From positions 496,001-560,000 of the forward strand of contig NZ_VAJM01000001.1 in the NCBI RefSeq assembly GCF_005771675.1: DNA of 64,000 bases, written 5' to 3'. This document shows, one piece after another, positions 25,165 through 33,539 of this stretch (the stretch's first letter is position 1; each line of letters begins with the position of its first letter). Position numbers and translations under genes: made by a program. Below the pieces are notes generated by a model. The model saw only the letters and a list, made by a program, of their open reading frames with translations, was not told the DNA's origin and searched no databases. The DNA comes from Hymenobacter jeollabukensis. Lineage in GTDB: Bacteria; Bacteroidota; Bacteroidia; Cytophagales; Hymenobacteraceae.

Positions 25165-25833
25165 TACCGATACCTGCCCGTCGGCGCAGCGGAATACGCG
25201 CTTGGGGTAGCGGTGAATCAGGTCGTAGTTGTGGGTGGCCATGAGCACGGCCGTGCCCGCGTTGTTGATTTCCAGAAACAGGCGCATGATGCCGTCGGTC
25301 ACGTCCGGGTCGAGGTTGCCGGTGGGCTCGTCGGCCAGCAGCAGCACCGGCTCGTTGAGCAGGGCGCGGGCAATGACCACGCGCTGCTGCTCGCCGCCCG
25401 AGAGTTGGTGCGGCATTTTGGTGCCCACGCTGCTCAGGCCCACGCGCATGAGCACGTCCTGCACGCGCTGCTTCATCTTGGCGCGGTCCTGCCAGCCGGT
25501 GGCCTGCAGTACGAACAGCAGGTTCTGGGCCACGCTCCGGTCGTAGAGCAGCTGAAAATCCTGGAATACGATGCCCAGCTTGCGACGCAGGTAGGGCACT
25601 TTGGCCACAGCCAGCTTCTGCAGGGGGTAGCCCACCACCGTGCCCATGCCCTCGGGCAGCGGCAAATCGGCATAGAGCGTCTTCAGCAACGAGGTTTTGC
25701 CCGAGCCGGTGCGGCCTACCAGGTAGGCAAACTCGCCCTTGGCCACCGTCAATGACACATGCTGCAGCACCGTGTGAAAGTCCTGCATGATGCGCGCGTC
25801 GCGCAGCTCGATAACGGCGGGGGAAGATTCCAT
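25123..25833 (-). CDS. ftsE: FtsE-like ABC ATPase (cell-division transporter) with repeat-encoded tail
   Basis: A 236-residue ABC ATPase. Walker A is GRTGSGKTS (about 39-47), then VFQDFQLLYDRSVAQNLLF (Q-loop), LSGGEQQRV signature, LLLADEPTGNLDP Walker B/D-loop and MATHNYDLI H-loop: the order and wording typical of FtsE, which with FtsX controls peptidoglycan hydrolases at the division septum. ftsX is not adjacent in this window. The last 12 residues, NNEELRIKNWEG, are translated from the AT-rich intergenic repeat, so the element has replaced the original C-terminus and supplied the stop. Confidence 0.9.
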   Translation of the reverse strand: MESSPAVIELRDARIMQDFHTVLQHVSLTVAKGEFAYLVGRTGSGKTSLLKTLYADLPLPEGMGTVVGYPLQKLAVAKVPYLRRKLGIVFQDFQLLYDRSVAQNLLFVLQATGWQDRAKMKQRVQDVLMRVGLSSVGTKMPHQLSGGEQQRVVIARALLNEPVLLLADEPTGNLDPDVTDGIMRLFLEINNAGTAVLMATHNYDLIHRYPKRVFRCADGQVSVINNEELRIKNWEG

Positions 25834-25878
25834 GCGGGGTCTTACGGGCGAAACAGTGGGGACCGGGCGCTAAAATAA

Positions 25879-25919
25879 GTATCCTGGGCGCCCGGCGCAC
25901 GGCCCGACACCCAGGATAC
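25879..25919 (-). terminator. Intrinsic terminator downstream of the 67-residue protein gene
   Basis: GTATCCTGGG (25879-25888) pairs with CCCAGGATAC (25910-25919). On the minus strand the stem is followed by TTATTTTAG. It separates the small gene at 25936 from ftsE. Confidence 0.85.
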
Positions 25920-25935
25920 CTAAAAACCAGTCGGC

Positions 25936-26139
25936 TTAAATGGCCAGCGGCTGCAGCTTGCCGAACTCCAGCTGCTCGATAACGGCGGCCAGCTCGGCTT
26001 CCTTGCCCTCCAGCCCGTAGCGGTGCAAATCCTTCAGCGGGCGGTCGGCGCGGAAGTAGGCAATGAGCACGAAGTCACTGTCGCGGAGCTGGATGTAGTC
26101 CGGAATCTTCGCCTTGCCTTTGACTTTGATGATGTACAC
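25936..26139 (-). CDS. Small conserved protein of unknown function (67 aa)
   Basis: MYIIKVKGKAKIPDYIQLRD... is a compact alpha/beta protein with a basic N-terminal strand, a central DFVLIAYFRADRP strand and a C-terminal helix (GKEAELAAVIEQLEF). No known motif is recognised. Its own terminator follows, and the fsa gene is about 100 bases upstream across an AT-rich repeat. Small proteins of this appearance recur in Bacteroidota genomes without assigned function. Confidence 0.75.
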   Translation of the reverse strand: MYIIKVKGKAKIPDYIQLRDSDFVLIAYFRADRPLKDLHRYGLEGKEAELAAVIEQLEFGKLQPLAI

Positions 26140-26148
26140 CGGGGTAGG

Positions 26149-26240
26149 AATTATGAATTATGAATGCTGAATTCTGAATTGAAGCCGCTAAACCGGTCCA
26201 AAACAGAATTCATAATTCATAATTCAACATTCATAATTCA
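26149..26240. repeat. AT-rich inverted-repeat element (AATTATGAATTATGAAT family)
   Basis: The left arm 26149-26181 (AATTATGAATTATGAATGC then TGAATTCTGAATT) and right arm 26206-26240 (GAATTCATAATTCATAATTC...) are complementary with a 9-10-base beat. It fills the gap from the small gene start to the fsa stop (26242). Confidence 0.9.
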
Positions 26241-26241
26241 T

Positions 26242-26898
26242 TTAGCCGTTGACCTTTTTGTGGTCGGCCAGGAAGGTGGCCAGGCCTTTGTCGGTCAGGG
26301 GGTGGTTCAGCAGGCCGGTGATGACGCTGAGCGGGCAGGTCACCACGTCGGCGCCCACTTCGGCGCACTGAATCAGGTGCGGCACGTGGCGCAGCGAGGC
26401 GGCCAGCACCTGCGTGGGGTAGCCGTAGTTGCCGAAAATCTGCACGATCTGCTCGATGAGCTGAATGCCGTCGTGGCCGATGTCGTCGAGACGGCCGACG
26501 AAGGGCGACACGTAGGTGGCGCCGGCTTTGGCGGCCAGCAGAGCCTGCCCGGCCGTGAAAATCAGCGTGCAGTTGGTTTTGATGCCTTTCTCCGAGAAGT
26601 ACTTGATGGCCTTCACGCCGTCGCGGATCATGGGCACTTTCACCACGATGTTGGGGTGCAGCTCGGCCAGCTCCTCGCCTTCGCGGATGATGTCCTCGTA
26701 GGTGGTGCCGATAACTTCGGCCGACACGTCGCCGTCCACCAGCTCGCAGATGCGCTTGTAGTGGGCCATCACGTTGTCCACGCCGCCGATGCCTTCCTTG
26801 GCCATCAGCGAGGGGTTGGTGGTTACGCCGTCGAGCACACCAAGCTCCACGGCTTCCTGAATGTCCTTCAGGTTGGCGGTGTCAATGAAAAACTTCAT
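26242..26898 (-). CDS. fsa: Fructose-6-phosphate aldolase (transaldolase-like)
   Basis: A 218-residue single-domain TIM barrel of the FSA/TalC class: [32 protein letters not shown], the Schiff-base lysine K87 in [28 protein letters not shown], and SPFVGRLDD. Its length is that of FSA (about 215), not of full transaldolase (about 310). It catalyses reversible aldol cleavage of fructose 6-phosphate, or in Bacteroidota often serves as transaldolase in the pentose phosphate pathway. The start ATG 26898 is certain from the first beta strand. Confidence 0.93.
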   Translation of the reverse strand: MKFFIDTANLKDIQEAVELGVLDGVTTNPSLMAKEGIGGVDNVMAHYKRICELVDGDVSAEVIGTTYEDIIREGEELAELHPNIVVKVPMIRDGVKAIKYFSEKGIKTNCTLIFTAGQALLAAKAGATYVSPFVGRLDDIGHDGIQLIEQIVQIFGNYGYPTQVLAASLRHVPHLIQCAEVGADVVTCPLSVITGLLNHPLTDKGLATFLADHKKVNG

Positions 26899-26940
26899 CG
26901 GGGGAAACGCTTAAAAAAGGAAAATGCTGGCCCAAAGCTA

Positions 26941-26982
26941 ACCACGGATTCACCGGATTTTGCGGATGTCACGGATTTTGTG
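26941..26982. repeat. CGGATT 9-10-bp repeat element (copy 2)
   Basis: ACCACGGATT, CACCGGATTTT, GCGGATGTC, ACGGATTTTGTG: the same units as at 23996-24040. It lies upstream of fsa, between it and the SRP RNA terminator. Confidence 0.75.
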
Positions 26983-27082
26983 ACCGGCACGGCATCGAAA
27001 ACGAGGCCGATAGCCGGGCGTCGCGGGGCATCCCGCCGTGGACATGGCCCCACGGACGCGCTAGGGATAGGGCAAAAAAAAA

Positions 27083-27171
27083 GCGAACCAGTATCGCACC
27101 GCTTCAACCGCCTGCCCTTGCTACCTTCCGGTCCTGGGGGAGTTCAGCGGGAGCTGGTCGTACTGATTCGC
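27083..27171 (-). ncRNA. ffs: Signal recognition particle RNA (4.5S type)
   Basis: On the minus strand, a perfect terminal stem GCGAATCAGTA (27161-27171) / TACTGGTTCGC (27083-27093) encloses the universally conserved apical hairpin CCAGGACCGGAAGGTAGCAA, where GGACCGGAAGG is the SRP GNRA-tetraloop and symmetric loop that binds Ffh. Total about 89 nt, bacterial short type. A nine-base U tract (27074-27082, poly-A on the plus strand) terminates it, and an exact TTG-N21-TATCTTTG promoter precedes it. It targets nascent membrane proteins to SecYEG with Ffh and FtsY. Confidence 0.96.
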
Positions 27172-27176
27172 CGCTG

Positions 27177-27208
27177 CAAAGATACAACGGCAATTCGGCC
27201 CGAAACAA
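27177..27208 (-). promoter_or_regulatory. Promoter of the SRP RNA gene
   Basis: On the minus strand TTG (27206-27208), 21 bases, TATCTTTG (27177-27184), 5 bases before the RNA's first paired base. An exact Bacteroidota consensus for a constitutive RNA. Confidence 0.88.
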
Positions 27209-27306
27209 GCTCGGGCATCGAATTGCCGCAAAAAACTGCGTCAGGAGCTTCCCCAGCCCGCCAAACAAGCTGGTTTATAACCACTCCGGGCCGCAAAAAA
27301 AACAGC

Positions 27307-28092
27307 TCAGCGCAGCGGCGCCACGCGCAAAGCCGCCCCAAAGCTGATCTGGGTAGCGAAGTGCCGGAAGGCGTAGCGCTGCCCGTCGAGCTCGATGTCG
27401 CGGGCCACGTGCAGCAGGCTGCGCTCGTAGCGGGCGGTGAGCAGCACGCGGCCCAGCTCGTAGCCCACGCCGGCCTGCCAGGCCAGCCCGTTGCGGCGCA
27501 TGCTGTGGTTGATGCTCTCCACGATGCGCATCGCGTAGCCCTGGTCGAGCCGCTCGTAGCCGGTGGGAATGCGCCGGGCCAGCACCGGGCCGCCCAGCAC
27601 CAGCAGGCGCCGGGTGAGGCGGTAGCCCACGGGCAGGGCCAGGTTGAGCCGCTGCCAGTCCTGGCTGGTGGAGAGGGCGCTGAAGTCGGCGTTGGGCGGC
27701 GTGCCCGGGCCGTTATTGGCGGCCGTATTGGTGACGCGGTGCCAGCTCTGGCTGCGCGAATACGAGGCCTCGGGCTGCACCAACCAGCGGCGGCCGGGGC
27801 CGAAGTTGTAGCGCGCCCAGAACCCAATGCGGAAGCCGGGGGCGGGCGTGGTCATGCGCGGCACCACCCGGTACTGGCCCACCGAAAAGGCTGGGCGCTG
27901 GTTGGTGACGCGAAACAAATCGTGGCCCATGAGCAGGCCGCCCTGCCAGGCCGAGGGCGCTGGAGCAACAGGCTTGGGTGTTACGGCCGGGGGCGGCGGG
28001 GGTACGGCCGCCCCGCCGGGCGGCAGCATATCCAGCGACTGGGCCTGTGCGGCGCCGGTCGTGAGGAGGAGGAGAAGTAAAAGTTTTTGCAC
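27307..28092 (-). CDS. Outer-membrane beta-barrel protein, unknown function
   Basis: A 261-residue protein from GTG 28092: VQKLLLLLLLTTGAAQAQS is a signal peptide, so the longer frame up to 28191 is rejected. After a Pro-rich linker (about 20-50) come alternating strands with terminal aromatics (FRIGFWARYNFGPGRRWLVQ, then LNLALPVGYRLTRRLLVLGG, and QAGVGYELGRVLLTARYE), the pattern of PorT/OmpA-like 8-stranded barrels. It ends ISFGAALRVAPLR. No specific function is assigned. It is followed by the ffs gene on the same strand with its own promoter. Confidence 0.78.
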   Translation of the reverse strand: MQKLLLLLLLTTGAAQAQSLDMLPPGGAAVPPPPPAVTPKPVAPAPSAWQGGLLMGHDLFRVTNQRPAFSVGQYRVVPRMTTPAPGFRIGFWARYNFGPGRRWLVQPEASYSRSQSWHRVTNTAANNGPGTPPNADFSALSTSQDWQRLNLALPVGYRLTRRLLVLGGPVLARRIPTGYERLDQGYAMRIVESINHSMRRNGLAWQAGVGYELGRVLLTARYERSLLHVARDIELDGQRYAFRHFATQISFGAALRVAPLR

Positions 28093-28280
28093 GCGGGTAA
28101 GAGGAGGGCAGAATTTCGGAACGTGGTGTAAGAAAGCGAATTCCGCATATTCAATGCAAGCCGTTTCCCGCGTTTTCGGCGGCGTGCCCAAATAATCAAG
28201 CCGGGTCTTTTTCGCATCCTAATCGGCCCCGCCCGCCCGGGCCCACGCGGGCCGCCGGCGCATTAGCCCGCGCCCCGAGC

Positions 28281-28312
28281 TTGGATGGCAAGGGTTTGCG
28301 GCCCTACCTTTG
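28281..28312 (+). promoter_or_regulatory. Promoter of guaA; predicted transcript start at or next to the ATG
   Basis: TTG 28281-28283, 21 bases, TACCTTTG 28305-28312, then CCC and the ATG at 28316. Because Bacteroidota transcripts begin a few bases after the -7 element, the mRNA would be leaderless or nearly so. Confidence 0.85.
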
Positions 28313-28315
28313 CCC

Positions 28316-29848
28316 ATGCCTCAACAGATTCTGATCCTTGATTTCGGGTCGCAGTACACCCAGCTGATTGCGCGGCGCATCCGCGAGCTGAACGTGTTCT
28401 GCGAAATTCACCCCTTCACGCACGCCCCGGACCTCACTGAGGATATCCGGGGCGTTGTGCTTTCAGGTAGTCCGTGCTCGGTGCGCGACCCGGAGGCACC
28501 CAACCCCGACCTCAGCAAGTACCTGGGCCACGTGCCGGTGCTCGGCGTGTGCTACGGGGCGCAGTTGCTAGCCCAGCAGGGCGGCGGCGAAGTGCTGCCG
28601 GCCACCATCCGCGAGTACGGCCGCGCCCGGCTGCACCACATCGAGCAAAGCTCCCCGCTGATGCAAGGCCTGAGCCTGGACTCGCAGGTGTGGATGTCGC
28701 ACGGCGACACGATTAAGACCTTGCCCAAGGGCTACGAGGTCATTGCCAGCACCCCGGAAGTGGAAGTGGCCGCCTACCACATCGAAGGGCAGCCCACCTA
28801 CGGCATCCAGTTTCACCCCGAAGTCACGCACTCGACGCAGGGCAAGCAGCTGCTGCGCAACTTCGTGGTCGACATCTGCCAGTGCGCCCAGGACTGGACG
28901 CCCGAGCACTACGTCGATTCCTCGGTGGTGGCGCTGCAGCGCACCATCGGCCCCGACGACCAGGTGATTCTGGGCCTCTCGGGCGGCGTCGACTCGTCGG
29001 TGGCAGCCCTGCTGCTGCACCGGGCCATCGGGCCGCGCCTACACGGCATCTTCGTCAACAACGGGCTGCTGCGCAAAGAGGAGTTTGAGAGCGTGCTTCA
29101 CTCCTACCAGGGCCTGGGCCTGAACGTGACCGGCGTGGACGCGTCGGAGGAGTTTTACGCCGCGCTCAAGGGCCTCTCCGACCCCGAGCAGAAGCGCAAG
29201 GCCATCGGCCGCACCTTCATCGAGGTGTTCGACCGGGAGGCGCACAAAGTAGAGGGCGCCCGGTGGCTGGCCCAGGGCACCATCTACCCCGACGTGATTG
29301 AGTCGGTGTCGGTGAAGGGCCCGGCGGTGACTATCAAGAGCCACCACAACGTGGGCGGGCTGCCCGAGCAGATGAACCTGAAGGTGGTGGAGCCGCTGCG
29401 CATGCTCTTCAAGGACGAGGTGCGCGAAGTGGGCGAAACCCTCGGGCTGCCCCACCACATCTTGCACCGCCACCCCTTCCCCGGCCCCGGCCTGGGCATC
29501 CGCATCCTGGGCGACATCACGCCCGAAAAAGTGCAGCTGTTGCAGGCGGCCGACGCGGTGTTTATCGACGCCCTGCACCAGACCGGCCTCTACGAGAAGG
29601 TGTGGCAGGCCGGCGCCATCCTGCTGCCCATTCACAGCGTGGGCGTGATGGGCGACGAGCGGACCTACGAGCAGGTGGTGGCCCTGCGCGCCGTCACCAG
29701 CGTCGACGGCATGACGGCCGACTGGGCCCACCTGCCCTACGAGTTCCTGGCCGACGTGTCGAACAAAATCATCAACCAAGTGCGCGGCATCAACCGCGTG
29801 GTGTACGACATTTCGTCGAAGCCGCCGGCGACGATTGAGTGGGAATAA
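28316..29848 (+). CDS. guaA: GMP synthase (glutamine-hydrolysing)
   Basis: A 510-residue two-domain enzyme making GMP from XMP, glutamine and ATP. N-terminal class I amidotransferase: [20 protein letters not shown], nucleophile Cys in [14 protein letters not shown], oxyanion GSP, and FHPE with His-Glu of the triad. ATP-pyrophosphatase domain: [20 protein letters not shown] (SGGxDS P-loop). C-terminal dimerisation domain: [14 protein letters not shown] and the final [21 protein letters not shown]. The start is ATG 28316 because the promoter -7 element occupies 28305-28312; the in-frame TTG at 28310 is inside it. The length is standard. Confidence 0.96.
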   Translation: MPQQILILDFGSQYTQLIARRIRELNVFCEIHPFTHAPDLTEDIRGVVLSGSPCSVRDPEAPNPDLSKYLGHVPVLGVCYGAQLLAQQGGGEVLPATIREYGRARLHHIEQSSPLMQGLSLDSQVWMSHGDTIKTLPKGYEVIASTPEVEVAAYHIEGQPTYGIQFHPEVTHSTQGKQLLRNFVVDICQCAQDWTPEHYVDSSVVALQRTIGPDDQVILGLSGGVDSSVAALLLHRAIGPRLHGIFVNNGLLRKEEFESVLHSYQGLGLNVTGVDASEEFYAALKGLSDPEQKRKAIGRTFIEVFDREAHKVEGARWLAQGTIYPDVIESVSVKGPAVTIKSHHNVGGLPEQMNLKVVEPLRMLFKDEVREVGETLGLPHHILHRHPFPGPGLGIRILGDITPEKVQLLQAADAVFIDALHQTGLYEKVWQAGAILLPIHSVGVMGDERTYEQVVALRAVTSVDGMTADWAHLPYEFLADVSNKIINQVRGINRVVYDISSKPPATIEWE

Positions 29849-29856
29849 ACCAAAGT

Positions 29857-30019
29857 GGTGAAATGGAGAGGTGGTGAACTGGTGAGTTGACGTTCCGACG
29901 GCCTCTCATCCTACCATACCTCCGTTAGCGTCAACGGCCCCGGCAACACGTGTTGCCGGGGCCGTTTGCGCATTCACCCCAAATGTCAAACTCACCAGTT
30001 CACCATCTCACCATTTCAC
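29857..30019. repeat. GGTGAAATGGTGA-family inverted-repeat element with nested palindromic terminator
   Basis: The left arm (29857-29890) is GTGGTGAAATGGAGAGGTGG and following units; the right arm (29990-30019) is CTCACCAGTTCACCATCTCA and following units. Between them is the perfect terminator palindrome at 29933-29966. The right arm provides the TGA stop of the convergent gene at 30016. Confidence 0.88.
29933..29966. terminator. Perfect 34-base palindromic bidirectional terminator
   Basis: AACGGCCCCGGCAACAC and its exact complement form a 17-bp palindrome centred on CACGTG, with T runs on both strands. It serves the convergent guaA and the gene at 30016-32013. Confidence 0.93.
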
Positions 30020-32013
30020 CTAATGCCCACCGGGTTTTGCACCTCGATTTCGAGGCGCTCCAGCTTGGTGATGGGCACGTACTGGTTGTCGTGGGCCTGC
30101 TGGGGGTAGCCGATGCCCGGAAACAGCGTGCCCGACACGGGGCCGCTATTGGCCAGCGGCTGCTGGAAAGCGGGGCCGTTCTGGTGCAGCTGCGAGCCGA
30201 AATAGTAGAGCAGCTCGTAGCCCGAGGCGGCAAACACCGAGGGCGGAATATTCTGCTGCTGGGTGTAAAGCTGGCGGAAGCGGCGCACGCCGGGCAGAGC
30301 GAGGTCGAGGTACTTGGGCTGCAGGAAGTGAATGTCGCGTCGGTCGAGCTGGCCGAGGCTGATGCTGGGGTTTTCCTGCCAGGAAGCGTAGGTAATCAGC
30401 GGCATGGTCAGGCCCTGGGTCTGCATCACGCCCAGCGCGAAGGGTCCGGCCTTGCGGTGGTCGGAGGCCACCACGAGGTGCCCGGCGCTTGTCAAATCGA
30501 GCCCGCCGAAGCCGGCGTTGAGGCTTTCTGCGTTGTCGGAATCGATGCGGCGCATGGCCGATACCTTGCCGCCGAGGGCCTCGTAGGTTTTCTTGTAGGC
30601 CTCGGCGAAGGCCGCGTCGTCCTTGGTGTCTTCGTAGAACACCACGGCCGGGCGACTATTATTAAAGGTGCGGTAGGCGTATTCGGCGGCCACGCGGCCC
30701 TGGGTGGCGGTGCTTGGCTCGTAGAGGTAGTACCAGGCGTTGTCCTGCACCAGGGAGCCGTCCTGCGAGAGGGGATTCACGGCCACAATCTGGTTTTGCT
30801 GGGCGTAGCGGGCCAGAATGCGGGCGCCGGTCTTATACACCGGCCCGATAATCAGGTCCATGCCGGCCAGCTCGGGCTGCTGCAGGAGCTGCTTAAGCTG
30901 CAGGGTGTCGGCGCCGGTATCGTATGCGTAGAGGTTCACGAAACGGCCCTCGCGCTGCAGCGAGTCCTGGGCCAGCTTCATGCCGGCGTACAGATCGGTG
31001 ACGAACTGCAGGCGGCGGCGCGTCTCCCAGCTCGGGTCGTCGAACTCGAACGGGAGCAGCACGGCCACGTTGTAGCTGGTCTTTTTCTGGGGCCGGGGGC
31101 GTGGGGAGTAGCGGGTGCGGTCGAGGCCGTACTGCTGCACCAGCTGGTCGAGCTGCGGGCGGTCGGCATCGGTGTAGAGGCCGCCGAAGACCAGCTGCTC
31201 GGCGTAGGCGCGGGCCAGCACGGTGTCCTGGGGGTAGCGGCGCACCAGGTTTTGCCAGAGGGCTTTGTCGCGCAGGCGGGCCAGGTAGGTGGTTTTCATG
31301 GCCGTGCGCGGAGCGCGCAGCTGGGTGGCCGGAATCTGGCCGAGCACCTGCAGGGCGTTATCGGTGTCGCCCTGCTCGAAGGACACCTGTCCCTGCAGGA
31401 AGTACGCGTCGGGCAGGCCCGGCCACTGCGGGTACTCGGTGCGCAGCAGGTTGAGCATCTGCTCGGCCTCGGCCCAGCGCCGGGCGCGGCTGGCGGCCAC
31501 GGCGTAGAGGTAAGCCGCTTCGGGCGCTTTGGCAAACTTAGCCGCGGGCGCCGTGAGCGGCAGCAGCTCCTCCATGGCCAGGTCGTAGCGGGTTTGGTCG
31601 ATGAGCGTCTTGCCGTTGCGGTAGCGGGTGTTCGGGTCCTGGGAGCCGAGGTTGGCGGGCAGCGGCGGGGCGGGTTTCGGCGCGGGCTTCGGGGCGGCCG
31701 GGGCCGTGACGGGCGCGGCGGTAGTGGCTGCTTTGGCCGGGGTGCTGGTGCCAGCGGCGGGCTTGGCAGTGGTGCCGGCGGCCTTGGGCGCGGTGGTGGT
31801 CGTGGGCTTGGCGCCGGGGGCGGTGCTGCCGGGCTTCGCGGGCGTTTGCGTGGTTTTGCCGGGCGCCGCCGCGGGCTTCGGGGTGGCACTGGTCGCCGGC
31901 TTGGTAGCCGCTGGTTTGGCCGGGGCTGGCTTGGTCGGCGTGGGCTGCTGGGCCAGCACCGGCCCGGCCAGCACCGACGACGTCACGAGAAAGCACGCGA
32001 GAAAGGACCGCAT
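30016..32013 (-). CDS. Exported periplasmic-binding-protein-like (LppC/LivK-type) protein with TPR region
   Basis: A 665-residue protein. The signal peptide (MRSFLACFLVTSSVLAGPVLAQQ) is followed by about 100 residues of low-complexity Ala/Pro/Lys/Thr linker (20-125), a helical TPR-like region (about 125-300, with AEAEQMLNLLRTEYPQWPGL), and a type I periplasmic-binding fold (about 310-640: YNVAVLLPFEFDD, GMDLIIGPVYKTGARILARY, IVAVNPLSQDGSLV). This arrangement resembles LpoA-type activators of penicillin-binding proteins and LivK-like receptors; a ligand-binding or cell-wall regulatory role is inferred. The stop TGA lies in the neighbouring repeat. A TACCTTTG (32070-32077) upstream is a probable -7 element. 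Confidence 0.78.
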   Translation of the reverse strand: MRSFLACFLVTSSVLAGPVLAQQPTPTKPAPAKPAATKPATSATPKPAAAPGKTTQTPAKPGSTAPGAKPTTTTAPKAAGTTAKPAAGTSTPAKAATTAAPVTAPAAPKPAPKPAPPLPANLGSQDPNTRYRNGKTLIDQTRYDLAMEELLPLTAPAAKFAKAPEAAYLYAVAASRARRWAEAEQMLNLLRTEYPQWPGLPDAYFLQGQVSFEQGDTDNALQVLGQIPATQLRAPRTAMKTTYLARLRDKALWQNLVRRYPQDTVLARAYAEQLVFGGLYTDADRPQLDQLVQQYGLDRTRYSPRPRPQKKTSYNVAVLLPFEFDDPSWETRRRLQFVTDLYAGMKLAQDSLQREGRFVNLYAYDTGADTLQLKQLLQQPELAGMDLIIGPVYKTGARILARYAQQNQIVAVNPLSQDGSLVQDNAWYYLYEPSTATQGRVAAEYAYRTFNNSRPAVVFYEDTKDDAAFAEAYKKTYEALGGKVSAMRRIDSDNAESLNAGFGGLDLTSAGHLVVASDHRKAGPFALGVMQTQGLTMPLITYASWQENPSISLGQLDRRDIHFLQPKYLDLALPGVRRFRQLYTQQQNIPPSVFAASGYELLYYFGSQLHQNGPAFQQPLANSGPVSGTLFPGIGYPQQAHDNQYVPITKLERLEIEVQNPVGIR

Positions 32014-32159
32014 AGGGGAAAGTGGTCAACGGGGAGGACAACCCAGGCCGCTCAGGCCGGCCCGGTGGGCAAAGGTACACAGTTGCCCTGCCCCGCGATA
32101 CGGCTCGCGCCCGCCGCCCCCAGGAGCTTCCGTCATTTTGCCCGCCGAATCCAGCTTTT

Positions 32160-32214
32160 TTAACGCAGGTTTAAGCTCACCTTAATCTGAGCTTAAGACG
32201 CTTCTCATTACTTG
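32160..32214 (+). promoter_or_regulatory. Four TTAA half-sites at exact 11-bp spacing upstream of a -7-like element
   Basis: TTAA at 32160, 32171, 32182 and 32193, each 11 bases apart, followed by ATTACTTGC (TTG at 32212-32214). Direct repeats at 11 bp are the hallmark of OmpR/PhoB-family response-regulator operators, and TTAA-type 11-bp repeats are known from PhoP/SphR-type boxes. The distance to the -7-like element matches that of the CTAAT array at 60005-60060 to within one base, which argues for a shared promoter geometry. Confidence 0.65.
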
Positions 32215-32241
32215 CGGGTGAATGCTGCATGAGTGTGAGTC

Positions 32242-32284
32242 GTGAAGCGCGTCGTCCAATCGGGCGGGGCGCTTCACCTTTTCA
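32242..32284 (+). terminator. Terminator hairpin 30 bases after the putative regulated promoter
   Basis: GTGAAGCGC (32242-32250) pairs with GCGCTTCAC (32270-32278) and is followed by CTTTTC. A transcript starting near 32220 would be only about 60 nt. It could encode the 7-codon frame ATG 32222 to TGA 32245 or be a small RNA, or the hairpin may be an attenuator for the gene at 32403. From 32285 to 32402 nothing further is recognised. Confidence 0.6.
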
Positions 32285-32402
32285 TCAGCGCCCAGCGCAA
32301 CTTCGCCCCGCAGTGCCAGCCTCACTGTCTTTTCGTTACCTTCCCGTATACCAATTACCGCTGCTGCCGCGTTGAAGCGGCTTCGCCCTTTTCTTAGCTG
32401 CT

Positions 32403-33092
32403 ATGGCTACCCTATCCCCCGCTGCCAGCTCCCTGCTGCGCCAACGTTTCGGCCTCGTGCTCATTCTCGGTGCCTCGCTGGCCCTGAGCACGGTGCTCAT
32501 CGTATTCCGCGTGTTCTGGACGCACCACATCACCTTCGTCTTCCTGCTCTGGAACCTGTTTCTGGCCGCCATTCCGCTGGGCCTGAGCTTGCTGCTGGGG
32601 CTGCTGACGCCCAATGCCCGCCGCCGCTGGCTGCTGCCGGTGGGCCTGCTCTGGCTGCTGTTCTTCCCCAACGCACCCTACATCCTCACCGATCTGCTGC
32701 ACCTGGGCCAGTACCCCGGCGTGCCGCGCTGGTACGACCTGACGCTTATTCTCACCGCGGGCTGGAATGGCCTGATGCTCGGCTACGCCTCCCTGCTCGA
32801 CATGCAGCGCTTCGTAGAGGAGCGCCTGGGCTGGGCGACGGGCTGGGTGTTCAGCACGGTGGCCCTCACGCTCAGTTCCTACGGCGTGTACCTGGGCCGC
32901 TTTCTGCGCTGGAACAGCTGGGACATCCTCACCAACCCCTTCAGCCTCGCCTACGACATCCTCGGCACCCTGCTGCACCCGGCTTCGCACCCCCGCGCCT
33001 GGGGGGTCACCGTGCTACTCGGCGCCTTCCTGCTGCTGGGCTACCTCACGCTACGGGCCTTGGGGCGGCTGCAGGTGACGGCGGAAGAGTAA
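32403..33092 (+). CDS. DUF1361 family membrane protein
   Basis: A 229-residue protein with about seven hydrophobic helices. LLWNLFLAAIPLGLSLLLGL, FFPNAPYILTDLLHL and the polar loop WYDLTLILTAGWNGLMLGYASL match the DUF1361 family (conserved N-x-P-Y-I-x-T-D). It is a conserved inner-membrane protein of unknown function in Bacteroidota and Firmicutes. It is monocistronic, 120 bases downstream of the candidate attenuator. Confidence 0.85.
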   Translation: MATLSPAASSLLRQRFGLVLILGASLALSTVLIVFRVFWTHHITFVFLLWNLFLAAIPLGLSLLLGLLTPNARRRWLLPVGLLWLLFFPNAPYILTDLLHLGQYPGVPRWYDLTLILTAGWNGLMLGYASLLDMQRFVEERLGWATGWVFSTVALTLSSYGVYLGRFLRWNSWDILTNPFSLAYDILGTLLHPASHPRAWGVTVLLGAFLLLGYLTLRALGRLQVTAEE

Positions 33093-33192
33093 GAATGGCT
33101 TTACTACGTGCTGTCTTATGCCTTCCAAAGCCACCAATGTGTTTGAGTAATTTAGCTCCTACTCAAATAGTTGAGCTGCCAATTATTGCCCC

Positions 33193-33480
33193 ATGCCGCT
33201 CTATACCTTCTTCTTCGATTACCGCTGCACAACATTCACCTCGCAGGTACATGCAGAGAAACCTGAACACGCTCCCTCGAATTGGGCGGAGCAGCAGACC
33301 TCACTGCTCCTCAAAGTACCCGGCATTGGTCGTAAAACCATTGTTAGATTATTATCTGACTTAGCTGAGCCAGAAAACCACCCAACTGCAATTCCTTGGC
33401 TGCACAACGCTTACCATCTGTCGGTACTAATTCGCGGTTATACTGCTTTCATTGACTTTGTAAAAACAGAGGAGGAATAG
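33193..33480 (+). CDS. Hypothetical protein, AT-richer than neighbours
   Basis: A 95-residue protein, MPLYTFFFDYRCTTFTSQVH..., with no recognised motif. The phrase LLKVPGIGRKTIVRLLSDL resembles a helix-hairpin-helix segment (PGIGxxT) but is too short to assign. Base and codon use are visibly lower in G+C than the flanking genes, as is the 100 bases upstream (33093-33192), consistent with recent acquisition. It ends 59 bases before the dgt start. Confidence 0.6.
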   Translation: MPLYTFFFDYRCTTFTSQVHAEKPEHAPSNWAEQQTSLLLKVPGIGRKTIVRLLSDLAEPENHPTAIPWLHNAYHLSVLIRGYTAFIDFVKTEEE

Positions 33481-33539
33481 GAAGCTTGCCCCCTGCGTAT
33501 CTTGCCTACCGCATGCACCTCGCCTCCTCCCCCGCCCCC

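Noticed and set aside
32222-32245. Seven-codon leader peptide (ATG to TGA before the terminator)
   Set aside because: Too short to support as a gene. Kept only as a remark because it lacks run-of-residue features of known attenuators.
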